The notes under the pieces are model-generated. The model was not told where the DNA came from. It saw only the letters and a list, made by a program, of their open reading frames with translations, and did no database searches. From Siccibacter turicensis LMG 23730 (GTDB taxonomy: Bacteria > Pseudomonadota > Gammaproteobacteria > Enterobacterales > Enterobacteriaceae): a DNA stretch of 42,265 nucleotides. Position 1 is the stretch's first letter. Every line of letters begins with the position of its first letter. A program made the translations under genes and the position numbers. Shown here piece by piece: positions 1 to 8,716 of the stretch. Where the stretch lies: assembly GCF_000463155.2 (NCBI RefSeq), contig NZ_AWFZ01000050.1, positions 250,788 to 293,052 of the forward strand, in the 5' to 3' direction.

Positions 1-29
1 AGGCGTAACGTATCAGGCCCGATGATAAA

Positions 30-58
30 CAGCCCCGCTATGCGGGGCTGTTTGGTAT
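30..58 (+). terminator. Rho-independent terminator of the upstream gene
   Basis: A GC-rich stem (CAGCCCCGC / GCGGGGCTG) with a very short loop is followed by TTTGGTATTT. It should end a plus-strand transcript entering from the left. In E. coli the gene upstream of ytfL in the same orientation is msrA, so that is the likely source, but none of its coding sequence is recognisable here. Confidence 0.7.
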
Positions 59-59
59 T

Positions 60-371
60 TGACCAGAAGAGCTGATGCGCTTCCCTAAGAAAGCGAGTAT
101 CGCTGTCAATACTCATGACAGAACAGGGGCAGGAAGAAATAACCGGCTCATCATTACCGTGTTTATCCGACACGGCGAAAACCCGATCGCACACTGAGGC
201 TGCACCGCAAGGGATACCACGTCATCACGCCGCTCTGGCAGCCCCACAGGGGCTTACGCTATACTACCCGTTGAATTTTCAGGCTTCCTTCGCTACTGGC
301 CTGTAATCATAGTGTTTTCACACAATAATCAACTGCCCTTCCGAGGATCTGGCCTCCAGGCCGGATAAGAT
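60..371. other. Intergenic leader region upstream of paeA (ytfL)
   Basis: This 312-base gap has no convincing gene. A 63-codon open frame at 115-306 resembles nothing I know and has no good ribosome site. The gap contains a 6-base inverted repeat (CCGTGT at 157-162, ACACGG at 170-175) and a promoter-like CTATACT at 259-265. The stretch before the paeA start (AGGCCGGATAAG) looks a little like one end of a REP element but has no partner arm. Confidence 0.5.
235..265 (+). promoter_or_regulatory. Candidate promoter of paeA
   Basis: TATACT at 260-265 is a good -10 hexamer. The best -35 is CTGGCA at 235-240, with a long 19-base spacer. The C just before the hexamer (CTATACT) is a base favoured by sigma-S RNA polymerase. 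The leader would be about 100 bases. Inferred from sequence alone. Confidence 0.35.
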
Positions 372-1703
372 ATGTTAAACAGTATTCTACTGATACTTGC
401 TCTCATCGCCGTTAGTGCGTTTTTCTCGTTATCGGAGATTTCGCTGGCGGCATCGCGAAAGATCAAACTTAAACTGCTGGCCGACGATGGCAACATCAAC
501 GCCATGCGCATCCTGAAGATGCAGGAAAACCCCGGCACCTTCTTCACTGTGGTACAGATTGGCCTTAACGCCGTTGCTATTCTTGGCGGTATTATCGGGG
601 ACGCGGCCTTCTCGCCGGCGTTTCGCAGCATTCTCGATAACTTTATGGCACCGGAACTGGCCGAGCAGCTCAGCTTTATTATCTCCTTCACCCTTGTTAC
701 CAGCCTGTTCATCCTGTTCGCTGACCTCACCCCGAAACGCATCGGTATGATTGCGCCAGAAGCCGTGGCTTTGCGCATCATCAACCCGATGCGCTTCTGC
801 CTGTTCGTCTTCCGGCCGCTGGTGTGGTTCTTTAACGGCATGGCTAACATCATTTTCCGCATCTTTAAGCTGCCGATGGTGCGTAAAGACGACATCACCT
901 CCGACGATATCTACGCGGTGGTAGAAGCCGGTGCGCTGGCGGGGGTACTGCGCAAGCAGGAGCATGAGCTGATTGAGAACGTGTTCGAGCTGGAATCGCG
1001 CACCGTGCCCTCCTCCATGACCTCGCGTGAGAACATCATCTGGTTCGATCTGCATGAGGACGAACAGAGCCTGAAGAATAAGGTTGCCGAGCACCCGCAC
1101 TCCAAGTTCCTGGTGTGCAACGCGGATATCGACCATATCGTCGGCTATGTAGACTCCAAAGAGCTGCTGAACCGCGTACTGGGCAACCAGAGCCTGAAAC
1201 TCAACAGCGGCGTGCAGATCCGCAACACGCTCATCGTGCCAGACACCCTTACGCTGTCCGAGGCGCTGGAAAGCTTCAAAACCGCCGGCGAAGACTTCGC
1301 GGTGATCATGAATGAGTACGCGCTGGTGGTCGGTATCATCACGCTGAATGACGTAATGACCACGCTGATGGGTGACCTGGTCGGCCAGGGCATGGAAGAG
1401 CAGATTGTGGCCCGCGATGAGAACTCATGGCTGGTGGAAGGCGGTACGCCGATTGACGACGTGATGCGCGTGCTGGATATCGACGACTTCCCGCAGTCCG
1501 GCAATTACGAAACCATCGGCGGCTTTATGATGTTCATGCTGCGCAAAATCCCGAAACGTACCGACTCGGTGAAGTTCTCGGGCTATAAGTTCGAAGTGGT
1601 GGACATCGATAACTTCCGTATCGATCAGCTGCTGGTGACCCGGCTTGATAACAAGCCCGCGGCCCTGACGCCTAAGCTGCCGGACGCCAGTCACGACGCC
1701 TGA
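372..1703 (+). CDS. paeA: PaeA (YtfL), polyamine exporter of the CNNM/CorC family
   Basis: This 443-residue inner-membrane protein matches E. coli/Salmonella YtfL almost throughout. YtfL has been renamed PaeA for its role in exporting cadaverine and putrescine. Residues 1-190 form the DUF21/CNNM transmembrane domain, starting with a hydrophobic segment at 3-25. About 215-335 is a CBS-domain pair, and about 350-430 is the CorC/HlyC C-terminal domain that usually sits in the cytoplasm. The ATG at 372 gives the usual N-terminus (MLNSI) and follows a weak GGATAAGA site. The gene appears monocistronic: a terminator lies upstream and another directly downstream, facing ytfK. Family and orthology are clear; the transport function is taken from published work on the orthologue. 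Confidence 0.95.
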   Translation: MLNSILLILALIAVSAFFSLSEISLAASRKIKLKLLADDGNINAMRILKMQENPGTFFTVVQIGLNAVAILGGIIGDAAFSPAFRSILDNFMAPELAEQLSFIISFTLVTSLFILFADLTPKRIGMIAPEAVALRIINPMRFCLFVFRPLVWFFNGMANIIFRIFKLPMVRKDDITSDDIYAVVEAGALAGVLRKQEHELIENVFELESRTVPSSMTSRENIIWFDLHEDEQSLKNKVAEHPHSKFLVCNADIDHIVGYVDSKELLNRVLGNQSLKLNSGVQIRNTLIVPDTLTLSEALESFKTAGEDFAVIMNEYALVVGIITLNDVMTTLMGDLVGQGMEEQIVARDENSWLVEGGTPIDDVMRVLDIDDFPQSGNYETIGGFMMFMLRKIPKRTDSVKFSGYKFEVVDIDNFRIDQLLVTRLDNKPAALTPKLPDASHDA

Positions 1704-1715
1704 CCCTGAAAACAT

Positions 1716-1746
1716 CAACGGCCCCATCGCGGGGCCGTTTTGTTTT
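1716..1746. terminator. Bidirectional terminator between paeA and ytfK
   Basis: Stem AACGGCCCC / GGGGCCGTT with loop ATCGC, followed by TTTTGTTTT on the plus strand and by an A-rich side (CTGAAAAC) serving the minus strand. It lies between two convergent genes and can end both. Confidence 0.85.
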
Positions 1747-1775
1747 ACTGCTGTTTACCGCATAGCACGTTGTGG

Positions 1776-1982
1776 TTACGCCATCTCAGTGTGCAGACGC
1801 GTAACCTGACGGTTAACTTCAGACATGACAGACAGATGCTGTTTGTCTTTCACTTTCGGGATAAGGATCTTGCCCTTATCGAACTCAAAAGCGCCTACGT
1901 CCTTGATGTATAACCGTCCACGGAACAGGATTTTCACGTACTTCGCCACCTGCAGTGGGTTGTACCGTTGGAAGATTTTCAC
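1776..1982 (-). CDS. ytfK: YtfK, DUF1107 modulator of the stringent response
   Basis: This 68-residue basic cytoplasmic protein is nearly identical to E. coli YtfK. In E. coli YtfK promotes SpoT-dependent (p)ppGpp accumulation under phosphate or fatty-acid limitation; this is known from the family and not visible in the sequence. The length equals that of the orthologue. Translation starts at GTG (1980-1982), preceded by AGGAG about 8 bases upstream. It is convergent with paeA and divergent from ytfJ, which is the E. coli arrangement. The upstream region contains a PhoB half-site (2122-2128), in keeping with reported phosphate control. Confidence 0.93.
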   Translation of the reverse strand: MKIFQRYNPLQVAKYVKILFRGRLYIKDVGAFEFDKGKILIPKVKDKQHLSVMSEVNRQVTRLHTEMA

Positions 1983-2312
1983 TTTTTTTACTCCTGCTTA
2001 GTATTACGCCTCAAGCGGAGCCACACTCGGTCCGACAGGGATGGGCGCAAAATTTATAGCCAAATGACTATAGACCACAAAACTCAGGAGACACAGTCTC
2101 CAGCAGTTTATTTACCTTTTGATGACAGTAATTAAGAATATTCTTTTCAGTTCTAAAGTTAAGCCAGGATAAGGCACGCTTTTTGTGCTGTTCTGTGCGT
2201 TTGTACGCAAACTGGCATCACGCTTGCGGGAAAAGCGGCGGGAAAGCACTTATGCTTCAATAAGGTCGGCGAGTGGTCCGATCACTTATTCAACAATAAA
2301 ATGGAGTCAACC
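1983..2312. other. Divergent ytfK/ytfJ regulatory region
   Basis: This 330-base gap holds the start regions of two divergent genes. The half next to ytfK is AT-rich and includes the sequence ATGACAG (2122-2128), a perfect PhoB half-site when read toward ytfK. The half next to ytfJ has a GC-rich stretch (CTTGCGGGAAAAGCGGCGGG). No open frame resembles a known protein and no strong -35/-10 pair could be assigned for ytfJ. Confidence 0.5.
2122..2128 (-). promoter_or_regulatory. PhoB half-site upstream of ytfK
   Basis: Read on the minus strand this is CTGTCAT, the core of each Pho-box repeat. The next repeat, 11 bases on, matches at only 3 of 7 positions, so a full Pho box is not present. ytfK has been reported as a PhoB target in E. 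coli, which makes the half-site worth recording. Confidence 0.3.
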
Positions 2313-2870
2313 ATGATCCTGCGCGGAACTCTGGTCGTTACCCTGCTACTGATGCCGCTGCTGGCCTCGGCGCACAACTTTCAACAGAACCAGCGGGTCG
2401 CTCCTGTCGGCATCAACGACAGAGGGGAGCTGCTGCTGGATAACAATAAGTTTAGCTACAAAACCTGGAATAGCGCGCAGCTGCCAGGGAAAGTTCGCGT
2501 GCTGCTTCACATGGCGGGAAGAACCTCAGCCAAAGAGAAGAACGCCGGCGTGATTGAAGCGATCAAAGCGGCAAATTTGCCACACGATAAGTACCAGACC
2601 ACCACCATTGTGAATACCGACGACGTGATCCCGGGCTCAGGCATGTTTGTGCGTAGCGCGCTGGAGAGCAATAAAAAGCAGTTCCCGTGGTCGCAGATCG
2701 TGGTCGATGAAAACGGCGCGGCGCGAGGAGCGTGGCAGCTGGAGGAGGAAGGCTCCGCGGTCGTGGTGCTGGATAAAGACGGCCGCGTACAGTTTGCGAA
2801 AGACGGCGGCCTGACCCAGGCGGAAGTGCAGCAGGTGGTCAGCCTGCTGCATACGTTGCTCAGTAAATAG
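2313..2870 (+). CDS. ytfJ: YtfJ family periplasmic protein, thioredoxin-like fold
   Basis: This 185-residue exported protein is clearly the orthologue of E. coli YtfJ (PF09695). It has a signal peptide at about 1-20 (MILRG, hydrophobic run, LLASA) with cleavage expected before HNF. The rest contains the conserved blocks [21 protein letters not shown] and TTTIVNTDD, and no CXXC redox motif is visible. Its biochemical role is unknown. I chose the ATG at 2313 because GGAG at 2304-2307 stands 5 bases before it; the ATG at 2301 overlaps that site and would add MEST. Its 3' end overlaps convergent cysQ by 11 bases. Confidence 0.9.
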   Translation: MILRGTLVVTLLLMPLLASAHNFQQNQRVAPVGINDRGELLLDNNKFSYKTWNSAQLPGKVRVLLHMAGRTSAKEKNAGVIEAIKAANLPHDKYQTTTIVNTDDVIPGSGMFVRSALESNKKQFPWSQIVVDENGAARGAWQLEEEGSAVVVLDKDGRVQFAKDGGLTQAEVQQVVSLLHTLLSK

Positions 2871-3603
2871 AGACCCGGAAGCCGGGGTTCAGGAACGATT
2901 CACGCGGCGTATAATCCAGGGTTTTCCCCTGCCAGTCGTGAACCTGCGCCCCGGCGGCTACCGCCACGGCATGGCCTGCGGCGGTATCCCAGATGTTGGT
3001 CGGCCCGAAGCGCGGATAGAGCTGCGCTTCGCCCTCCGCCACCAGGCAAAACTTCAGCGACGAGCCAACGCTGGTGGTCTGGTGCTCGCCAAGCTGCTGG
3101 AGATACTCTTTCATTTCATCGTCACCGCCGTGAGAGCGGCTGACCACCACGCGCGGCGGCCGCGCATCGCGCACCTGAATCTCCTTGCGCACGCCGCACT
3201 CCTCTTTCCACGCCTTGCCATCTGCGGCAGCGTAGAGCGTATTGGGCACCGGGGCATAGACCACGCCCATCACCGGTTTCCCCGCGTCGATCAGCGCAAT
3301 ATTGACGGTGAACTCCCCGTTACGCTTCAAAAACTCTTTTGTTCCGTCGAGCGGGTCCACCAGCCAGTAGCGGGTCCAGTGCTGACGCACCTCCCATGCC
3401 GGCGGGTCCTCTTCGGAGATAACCGGAATGTCAGCGGCCAGACGCTGCAACCCGCTGACAATAATACGGTGGGCCGCGATGTCCGCTGCGGTAACCGGCG
3501 AGTCATCGGATTTACTGGTGGCATCCAGCGGTTTCTCCCCCTGGTAGACCTGCATGATGGCGTCCCCCGCCTCACGCGCCAGCTGGCAAATTTGTTCTAA
3601 CAT
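2860..3603 (-). CDS. cysQ: CysQ, 3'(2'),5'-bisphosphate nucleotidase
   Basis: This 247-residue enzyme of the inositol monophosphatase family hydrolyses 3'-phosphoadenosine 5'-phosphate, a by-product of sulfate assimilation, and recycles it to AMP. The metal-binding signatures are present: SEED at 63-66, DPLDGT at 83-88 and a later [10 protein letters not shown] block. In this family these residues hold the catalytic Mg ions and Li inhibits them. The length matches E. coli CysQ. It is divergent from cpdB, another nucleotide phosphatase, and its stop codon lies inside the 3' end of ytfJ. Confidence 0.95.
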   Translation of the reverse strand: MLEQICQLAREAGDAIMQVYQGEKPLDATSKSDDSPVTAADIAAHRIIVSGLQRLAADIPVISEEDPPAWEVRQHWTRYWLVDPLDGTKEFLKRNGEFTVNIALIDAGKPVMGVVYAPVPNTLYAAADGKAWKEECGVRKEIQVRDARPPRVVVSRSHGGDDEMKEYLQQLGEHQTTSVGSSLKFCLVAEGEAQLYPRFGPTNIWDTAAGHAVAVAAGAQVHDWQGKTLDYTPRESFLNPGFRVSIY

Positions 3604-3822
3604 CGTCCACCTCGTCTTGTGCCGCAGCCATCAGGGGCCGCTTATGAATAACTCATTGTTTTTGCGTCATAGTTTTTTTATATCGTATTGCGCCTGAATA
3701 CGCTATCTGTGAACTGTTCCAGATTACCGCCGTCGCTTTTCTGGCAGCATTCACACTTTTGTAAGCAATCGTCTGTAAGTACATAATTTTCTGTGGCTCA
3801 GATCGAAAAAAGGACCCTTCTC
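3604..3822. promoter_or_regulatory. Divergent cysQ/cpdB promoter region
   Basis: A good cpdB promoter is visible: TTGTAA at 3759-3764, a 17-base spacer and CATAAT at 3782-3787, giving a leader of about 30 bases. For cysQ the minus strand has an AT-rich TATAAA-type segment around 3680 but no clear -35. No operator was recognised. Confidence 0.5.
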
Positions 3823-5775
3823 ATGATCAAGTTTAGCGTAACGCTCCTTGCCACGCTGATTGCCGGGAGCGTGCATGCCGCGACCGTCGATCTGCGCATT
3901 CTGGAAACCACCGACCTTCACAGTAACATGATGGATTTCGATTACTACAAGGATGCCCCGACCGAAAAGTTCGGGCTGGTCAGAACGGCGACGCTGATTA
4001 ACGCCGCGCGTGCGGAAGCGACAAACAGCGTGCTGGTGGACAACGGCGACCTGATCCAGGGCAGTCCGCTCGGCGATTACATGGCGGCAAAAGGCCTTAA
4101 GCAGGGGGATATCCACCCGGTGTATAAGGCGCTCAACACGCTGGATTACGCCGTCGGCAACCTCGGTAACCATGAGTTTAACTACGGGCTGGACTACCTG
4201 CGTAAGGCGCTGGCAGGCGCCGCGTTCCCTTACGTGAACGCCAACGTTATTGACGTGAAGACCCAGAAGCCGCTGTTCACTCCGTGGATAATCAAAGAGA
4301 CGCCGGTGAAGGATAAAGACGGCAAAACGCACACCCTGAAAGTGGGCTACATCGGCTTTGTTCCGCCGCAGATCATGACATGGGATAAGGCCAATCTTGA
4401 AGGTAAGGTCACGGTTAACGACATCACCGAAAGCGCACGCCGCTACGTGCCAGAGATGCGCGCAAACGGTGCAGACGTTGTGGTAGTGATTGCTCACTCT
4501 GGTCTTTCCGCCGAGCCCTACAAAACCCTCGCCGAGAACTCGGTCTACTACCTGAGCGACGTGCCGGGCGTGGACGCGATTCTGTTTGGTCATGCGCATG
4601 CGGTCTTCCCCGGCAAAGATTTTGCCAGCATCAAAGGGGCCGACATTGAGAAAGGCACGCTGAACGGCGTACCGGCGGTGATGCCGGGCATGTGGGGCGA
4701 CCATCTTGGGGTAGTGGATCTGGTGCTCAGCAACGACAGCGGCAGCTGGAAAGTGACGCAGTCAAAAGCCGAAGCGCGCCCCATCTACGATGCGGCAGCC
4801 AAAAAAGCGCTGGTAGCAGAAGATGCCAGCCTGGTGAAAGTGCTGAAAGCGGACCACGACGCGACCCGCGAGTTTGTCAGCCAGCCTATCGGTAAGTCAG
4901 CGGACAACATGTACAGCTACCTGTCGCTGGTGCAGGACGACCCGACGGTGCAGGTGGTGAACAACGCCCAGCGCGCCTACGTCGAGCACTTTATTCAGGG
5001 CGATCCGGACCTGGCAAACCTGCCGGTGCTGACCGCGGCCGCGCCGTTTAAAGCGGGCGGGCGCAAAAACGACCCGGCCAGCTTCGTGGAAGTGGAGAAG
5101 GGCCAACTGACCTTCCGCAACGCCGCCGATCTCTATCTCTACCCCAACACCCTGGTAGTGATGAAGGTCACCGGGCAGGAGGTCAAAGACTGGCTGGAGT
5201 GCTCTGCCGGCCAGTTCAATCAGATTGATATCCACAGCAGCGCGCCCCAGTCGCTGATCAACTGGGACGGTTTCCGCACCTACAACTTCGATGTGATTGA
5301 CGGCGTCAACTACCAGATTGACGTCACCCAGCCGGCAAAGTATGACGGCGAGTGTCAGGTGGTGAACCCCCAGGCGGAGCGTATCAAGCAACTGACGTTT
5401 AACGGCAAGCCGATCGATCTCAACGCGACCTTCCTGGTCGCCACCAACAACTACCGGGCTTACGGCGGCAAGTTCGCGGGCACCGGCGACAGCCATATTG
5501 CCTTTGCGTCCCCGGATGAGAACCGCGCGGTGCTGGCGGCGTGGATAGGTGCAGAGACGAAACGCGTCGGTGAAATTCACCCGGCGGCGGACAACAACTG
5601 GCGACTGGCGCCGATACACAGCGATACCCCGCTGGATATCCGCTTCGAAACCTCACCGGGTGAGAAGGCCGCGGCGTTTATCAGCACGCACGCCCAGTAT
5701 CCGATGAAAAAAGTCGCCACCGACGACATCGGCTTCGCTATCTATCAGCTTGATTTGCAGAACGCGAAGCCGTAA
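3823..5775 (+). CDS. cpdB: CpdB, periplasmic 2',3'-cyclic-nucleotide phosphodiesterase/3'-nucleotidase
   Basis: This 650-residue periplasmic enzyme releases 3'-nucleotides from 2',3'-cyclic nucleotides and then removes the 3' phosphate, letting the cell use external nucleotides. A signal peptide (residues 1-19, ending HAA) precedes an N-terminal metallophosphoesterase domain. The metal-ligand motifs are [29 protein letters not shown] and [10 protein letters not shown]. The C-terminal 5'-nucleotidase-type domain starts near residue 360, with GGRKNDP and the substrate-stacking region around YRAYGGKF. I chose the ATG at 3823, with AGGA 8 bases upstream, giving the E. coli-like N-terminus MIKFS; an upstream in-frame GTG would spoil the signal peptide. 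It stands alone between its own promoter and a terminator. Confidence 0.96.
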   Translation: MIKFSVTLLATLIAGSVHAATVDLRILETTDLHSNMMDFDYYKDAPTEKFGLVRTATLINAARAEATNSVLVDNGDLIQGSPLGDYMAAKGLKQGDIHPVYKALNTLDYAVGNLGNHEFNYGLDYLRKALAGAAFPYVNANVIDVKTQKPLFTPWIIKETPVKDKDGKTHTLKVGYIGFVPPQIMTWDKANLEGKVTVNDITESARRYVPEMRANGADVVVVIAHSGLSAEPYKTLAENSVYYLSDVPGVDAILFGHAHAVFPGKDFASIKGADIEKGTLNGVPAVMPGMWGDHLGVVDLVLSNDSGSWKVTQSKAEARPIYDAAAKKALVAEDASLVKVLKADHDATREFVSQPIGKSADNMYSYLSLVQDDPTVQVVNNAQRAYVEHFIQGDPDLANLPVLTAAAPFKAGGRKNDPASFVEVEKGQLTFRNAADLYLYPNTLVVMKVTGQEVKDWLECSAGQFNQIDIHSSAPQSLINWDGFRTYNFDVIDGVNYQIDVTQPAKYDGECQVVNPQAERIKQLTFNGKPIDLNATFLVATNNYRAYGGKFAGTGDSHIAFASPDENRAVLAAWIGAETKRVGEIHPAADNNWRLAPIHSDTPLDIRFETSPGEKAAAFISTHAQYPMKKVATDDIGFAIYQLDLQNAKP

Positions 5776-5788
5776 TCACGCGATGTCT

Positions 5789-5850
5789 GCCTCACACCGG
5801 TGAGGCGGCGTTACGAAGGGCTGTCAGCACTGGCTGGCGGCCCTTTTTTT
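5789..5850 (+). terminator. Tandem hairpins ending cpdB
   Basis: The first hairpin is a near-perfect palindrome, GCCTCACACCGGTGAGGC (5789-5806). The second, GGGCTGTCAG / CTGGCGGCCC from 5818, is followed by seven Ts and is the classical terminator. The first may act as an mRNA 3' stabiliser. Confidence 0.75.
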
Positions 5851-5984
5851 GGCTCAGGAGAGTGGCTGTGCTCATTTTCCTCACTTACCTTCAGGGCCAT
5901 GATAACCCTGAAGAAACCCGCGCGCCTTTCCTCTACATCCCCTCGGTAAAGTCCCATAACCTAAACCGCAGTCCCGATGAGCCA

Positions 5985-5991
5985 CTATACT
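5985..5991 (+). promoter_or_regulatory. Sigma-S-like -10 element before the DUF4142 gene
   Basis: CTATACT, with the C at -13 preferred by sigma-S polymerase, lies about 90 bases before the start codon. The hexamer 17 bases further up (about AACCGC) is a poor -35, also typical of sigma-S promoters. Inference only. Confidence 0.35.
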
Positions 5992-6078
5992 GACCTGTGC
6001 AGCACGCATTTATCTGTGAGGCTGCCATACGGTTAATGACCTGGCACCAACCCTACCCAAGGCCATCAGGAGAACAAC

Positions 6079-6660
6079 ATGCATAAGAGTAAAACCTTGA
6101 AAACACTGCTTACCGCATCGGCAGTGGCCGCTATGTTCAGCACCGTCGGCGTACAGGCTCAGACCCCAGCGAGCGCCGGGCAGAATGAGGCCGCAGGCCA
6201 GACCGCATCAAACGACAAACTCAGCGCCGGGGACGAAAAAGCGCTGAAAGACATGGCCCAGGCCAATATCAATGAAGTCGCCGCCGGTAAAATCGCGCTG
6301 AGCAAAGCCCAAAGCAGCGACGTTAAAGCCTTTGCGCAGAAGATGATCGATGACCACAGCGCTGCCCTGAATAAAGTCCAGGCGGTCGCCCAGAAAAAAG
6401 GGGTAACGCTGCCGACCGAGCCGGACGACAAGCATAAAGCCATGGCCGCTACGCTGGAAAAAGAGAGCGGTGAGGCGTTTGACAAGATGTATATGGAAAA
6501 TGCCGGCACCAAAGATCACAAGATGGTGCTGTCAACCCTGAAGAGTGATGCCATGAACATCAAGGATCCGGACGTGAAGGCGCTGGCTGACGAGCATACG
6601 CCGGTTGTTGAGCAGCACCTGAAGTCCGCTGAAGAGATGAAAATGACGTCAGGGAAGTAA
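6079..6660 (+). CDS. DUF4142 periplasmic helical-bundle protein
   Basis: This 193-residue exported protein is not present between cpdB and ytfH in E. coli K-12. Residues 1-27 are a signal peptide ending VQA, followed by a low-complexity linker rich in A, Q and G (28-48). Four long helices follow, with the pattern typical of DUF4142 (often annotated as a predicted outer-membrane protein, ferritin-like): NINEVAAGKIAL near 63-74, QKMIDDHSAAL near 87-97 and DEHTPVVEQHL near 171-181. Conserved E66, H93, H173 and H180 could form a metal site, but that is a guess. The ATG follows AGGAG by 6 bases. It is monocistronic and possibly stress-induced (see the -10 element). Function unknown. Confidence 0.8.
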   Translation: MHKSKTLKTLLTASAVAAMFSTVGVQAQTPASAGQNEAAGQTASNDKLSAGDEKALKDMAQANINEVAAGKIALSKAQSSDVKAFAQKMIDDHSAALNKVQAVAQKKGVTLPTEPDDKHKAMAATLEKESGEAFDKMYMENAGTKDHKMVLSTLKSDAMNIKDPDVKALADEHTPVVEQHLKSAEEMKMTSGK

Positions 6661-6802
6661 CCCGCACGCTTGTTGGGCACGCGTCCCTGCAACCGGGATG
6701 TTGACCACAACCTGTTGCAGGGCGTTACGGCGAAGGACCGCCGTTGACAATCAACAGACCAGGCGGGCAGCAAGCGCGTGATGGATATCCTCACCTCGCG
6801 CC
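6661..6802. repeat. Cluster of inverted repeats between convergent DUF4142 and ytfH
   Basis: Three hairpins follow one another: CCCTGCAAC (6685-6693) pairs with GTTGCAGGG (6714-6722); nested inside it GTTG (6700-6703) pairs with CAAC (6708-6711); and ACGGCG (6727-6732) pairs with CGCCGT (6739-6744). None is followed by a T tract, so if they stop transcription it is probably not by the intrinsic mechanism. Confidence 0.5.
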
Positions 6803-7192
6803 TCAGGCCGCGTCCTTCCCTTCCCGCTGCTGCCGTGCGGCCATCACCTCCGGCAGATTCACTTCGATCCAGTCTGCCAGCACGGCGACCTTTTCACTGA
6901 CCTGCTGTCCGGCCGGGGTCAGACTATACTCCACGTGCGGCGGCACGACCGGATACGCGACGCGATCCACGAAACCATCCATCTCCAGCCATTGCAGGGT
7001 CTGCGCCAGCATCTTTTCGCTCACCCCGCCGATACGACGACGCAGATCGCTGAAACGCAGCGTGCCATCGCGCAGTGCGACGAGGATCAACACGCCCCAG
7101 CGGCTGGTGACGTGTTTAAGGACATCCCGGGAGGGGCATTCACCGGCAAAGAGATTGCCGGTGCGCAGTTGTTCCGTGAGCGACGGGGTCAT
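6803..7192 (-). CDS. ytfH: YtfH, HxlR-family transcriptional regulator
   Basis: This 129-residue winged-helix protein matches E. coli YtfH closely. The HxlR signature is clear: a conserved N-terminal cysteine (GECPSRDVL, about residue 19), the core HVTSRWGVLILVAL, then RFSDLRRRIGGVSEKMLAQTL as the recognition helix, and a wing ending PPHVEYSLT. Relatives such as YodB and QorR sense quinones or electrophiles through that N-terminal cysteine. It is divergent from the quinone reductase gene qorB with an 87-base spacer, so it probably controls qorB and itself; this rests on context. An operator-like inverted repeat lies in the spacer. Confidence 0.93.
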   Translation of the reverse strand: MTPSLTEQLRTGNLFAGECPSRDVLKHVTSRWGVLILVALRDGTLRFSDLRRRIGGVSEKMLAQTLQWLEMDGFVDRVAYPVVPPHVEYSLTPAGQQVSEKVAVLADWIEVNLPEVMAARQQREGKDAA

Positions 7193-7195
7193 AGA

Positions 7196-7231
7196 TACTT
7201 ACCTTTTTGTACGTACTTACTAAAAGTTAGT
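7196..7231. promoter_or_regulatory. Candidate YtfH operator between ytfH and qorB
   Basis: ACTTACT (7215-7221) and AGTTAGT (7225-7231) form a 17-base inverted repeat with one mismatch around AAA. GTACGTAC (7209-7216) is a perfect palindrome overlapping it. TACTTAC also occurs as a direct repeat at 7196-7202 and 7214-7220. HxlR regulators bind such sites between divergent genes. Confidence 0.5.
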
Positions 7232-7279
7232 TTGGTTGCTATTGTGCCATAACACTCACCTGACACAAAGGACATCACC

Positions 7280-8128
<849 letters not shown>

Positions 8129-8132
8129 TCCT

Positions 8133-8164
8133 CTGGCAGCCTGCCAGTTCAGGCAGGCTGCCAG
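8133..8164. repeat. Perfect 13-base-pair hairpin after qorB
   Basis: CTGGCAGCCTGCC (8133-8145), loop AGTTCA, GGCAGGCTGCCAG (8152-8164). It starts five bases after the qorB stop. No T tract follows, so it may protect the 3' end or cause pausing rather than act as a standard terminator. Confidence 0.7.
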
Positions 8165-8239
8165 GCCGTCCGTTGTCCGCTATGATTGCGCCGTGGCGCC
8201 CCGCCACGGTAAAAAAATAACAGGCAACAAGGACGCAAA

Positions 8240-8611
8240 ATGAAAGCAATAGTAGTGGCAGGCTCCCTTCTTCTGGCTTCCGGCAGCGCGCTGGCAATGA
8301 GCTGCGATAATCCGCGTAGCGCTTACGATATGACCTACTGTGCCGCCCTCGAGATGGTGCAGAGCGACCGCGAGCTCAACGAGCAGTACAAAAAAACCAT
8401 GGGTACCCTCAACGCCGACCAGAAAAAAACGCTGAAAAGCGCGCAGATTGGCTGGCTGAAGGTACGCGATAACGCCTGCGCAGAAGACTCCACCCTGCTA
8501 CTTGGCTGCGTTAATGAGAAGATGGCGGCGCGCATCGATCTGCTGAAGCGGATTGAACGGGAATGCAGTAACGCCGGTTGCGACAGCGCCCAGCTCTCCC
8601 GCATCGAATAA
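8240..8611 (+). CDS. LprI/DUF1311-family exported protein
   Basis: This 123-residue exported protein has no counterpart at this place in E. coli K-12. Residues 1-19 form a signal peptide (ending SALA). The mature part has the DUF1311 (LprI N-terminal) pattern: a helix with MTYCAALEMVQSDRELNEQYK, then QIGWLKVRDNAC. Six cysteines (22, 34, 80, 90, 109, 114) suggest three disulfides. Mycobacterial LprI inhibits lysozyme, and in enterobacteria many DUF1311 proteins are only putatively so. The ATG follows AAGGA by 6 bases. It probably has its own short transcript, lying between the qorB hairpin and the strong promoter of the araC gene. Confidence 0.8.
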   Translation: MKAIVVAGSLLLASGSALAMSCDNPRSAYDMTYCAALEMVQSDRELNEQYKKTMGTLNADQKKTLKSAQIGWLKVRDNACAEDSTLLLGCVNEKMAARIDLLKRIERECSNAGCDSAQLSRIE

Positions 8612-8662
8612 GCCTTGCGCCTCCTGTCGGGAGGCGTTTCCCCCCTTAGCGTTAATAATTTG

Positions 8663-8691
8663 TTAACACCGGACGGATGGATTCCTATAAT
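8663..8691 (+). promoter_or_regulatory. Strong sigma-70 promoter of the araC-ytfF operon
   Basis: TTAACA (8663-8668), a 17-base spacer and a perfect TATAAT (8686-8691). Transcription should start near 8698, so the coding start must lie downstream of that point. This rules out the in-frame ATG codons at 8615 and 8690 and leaves GTG 8711 or 8717. Confidence 0.75.
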
Positions 8692-8716
8692 GGGTTCATC
8701 AACCAAGGGGGTGACG

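Noticed and set aside
115-306. 63-codon open frame upstream of paeA
   Set aside because: No recognisable similarity, no good ribosome site, and it contains the likely paeA promoter.
345-369. REP-like end (AGGCCGGATAAG) before paeA
   Set aside because: No inverted partner arm or second unit; it probably occurs by chance next to the start codon.
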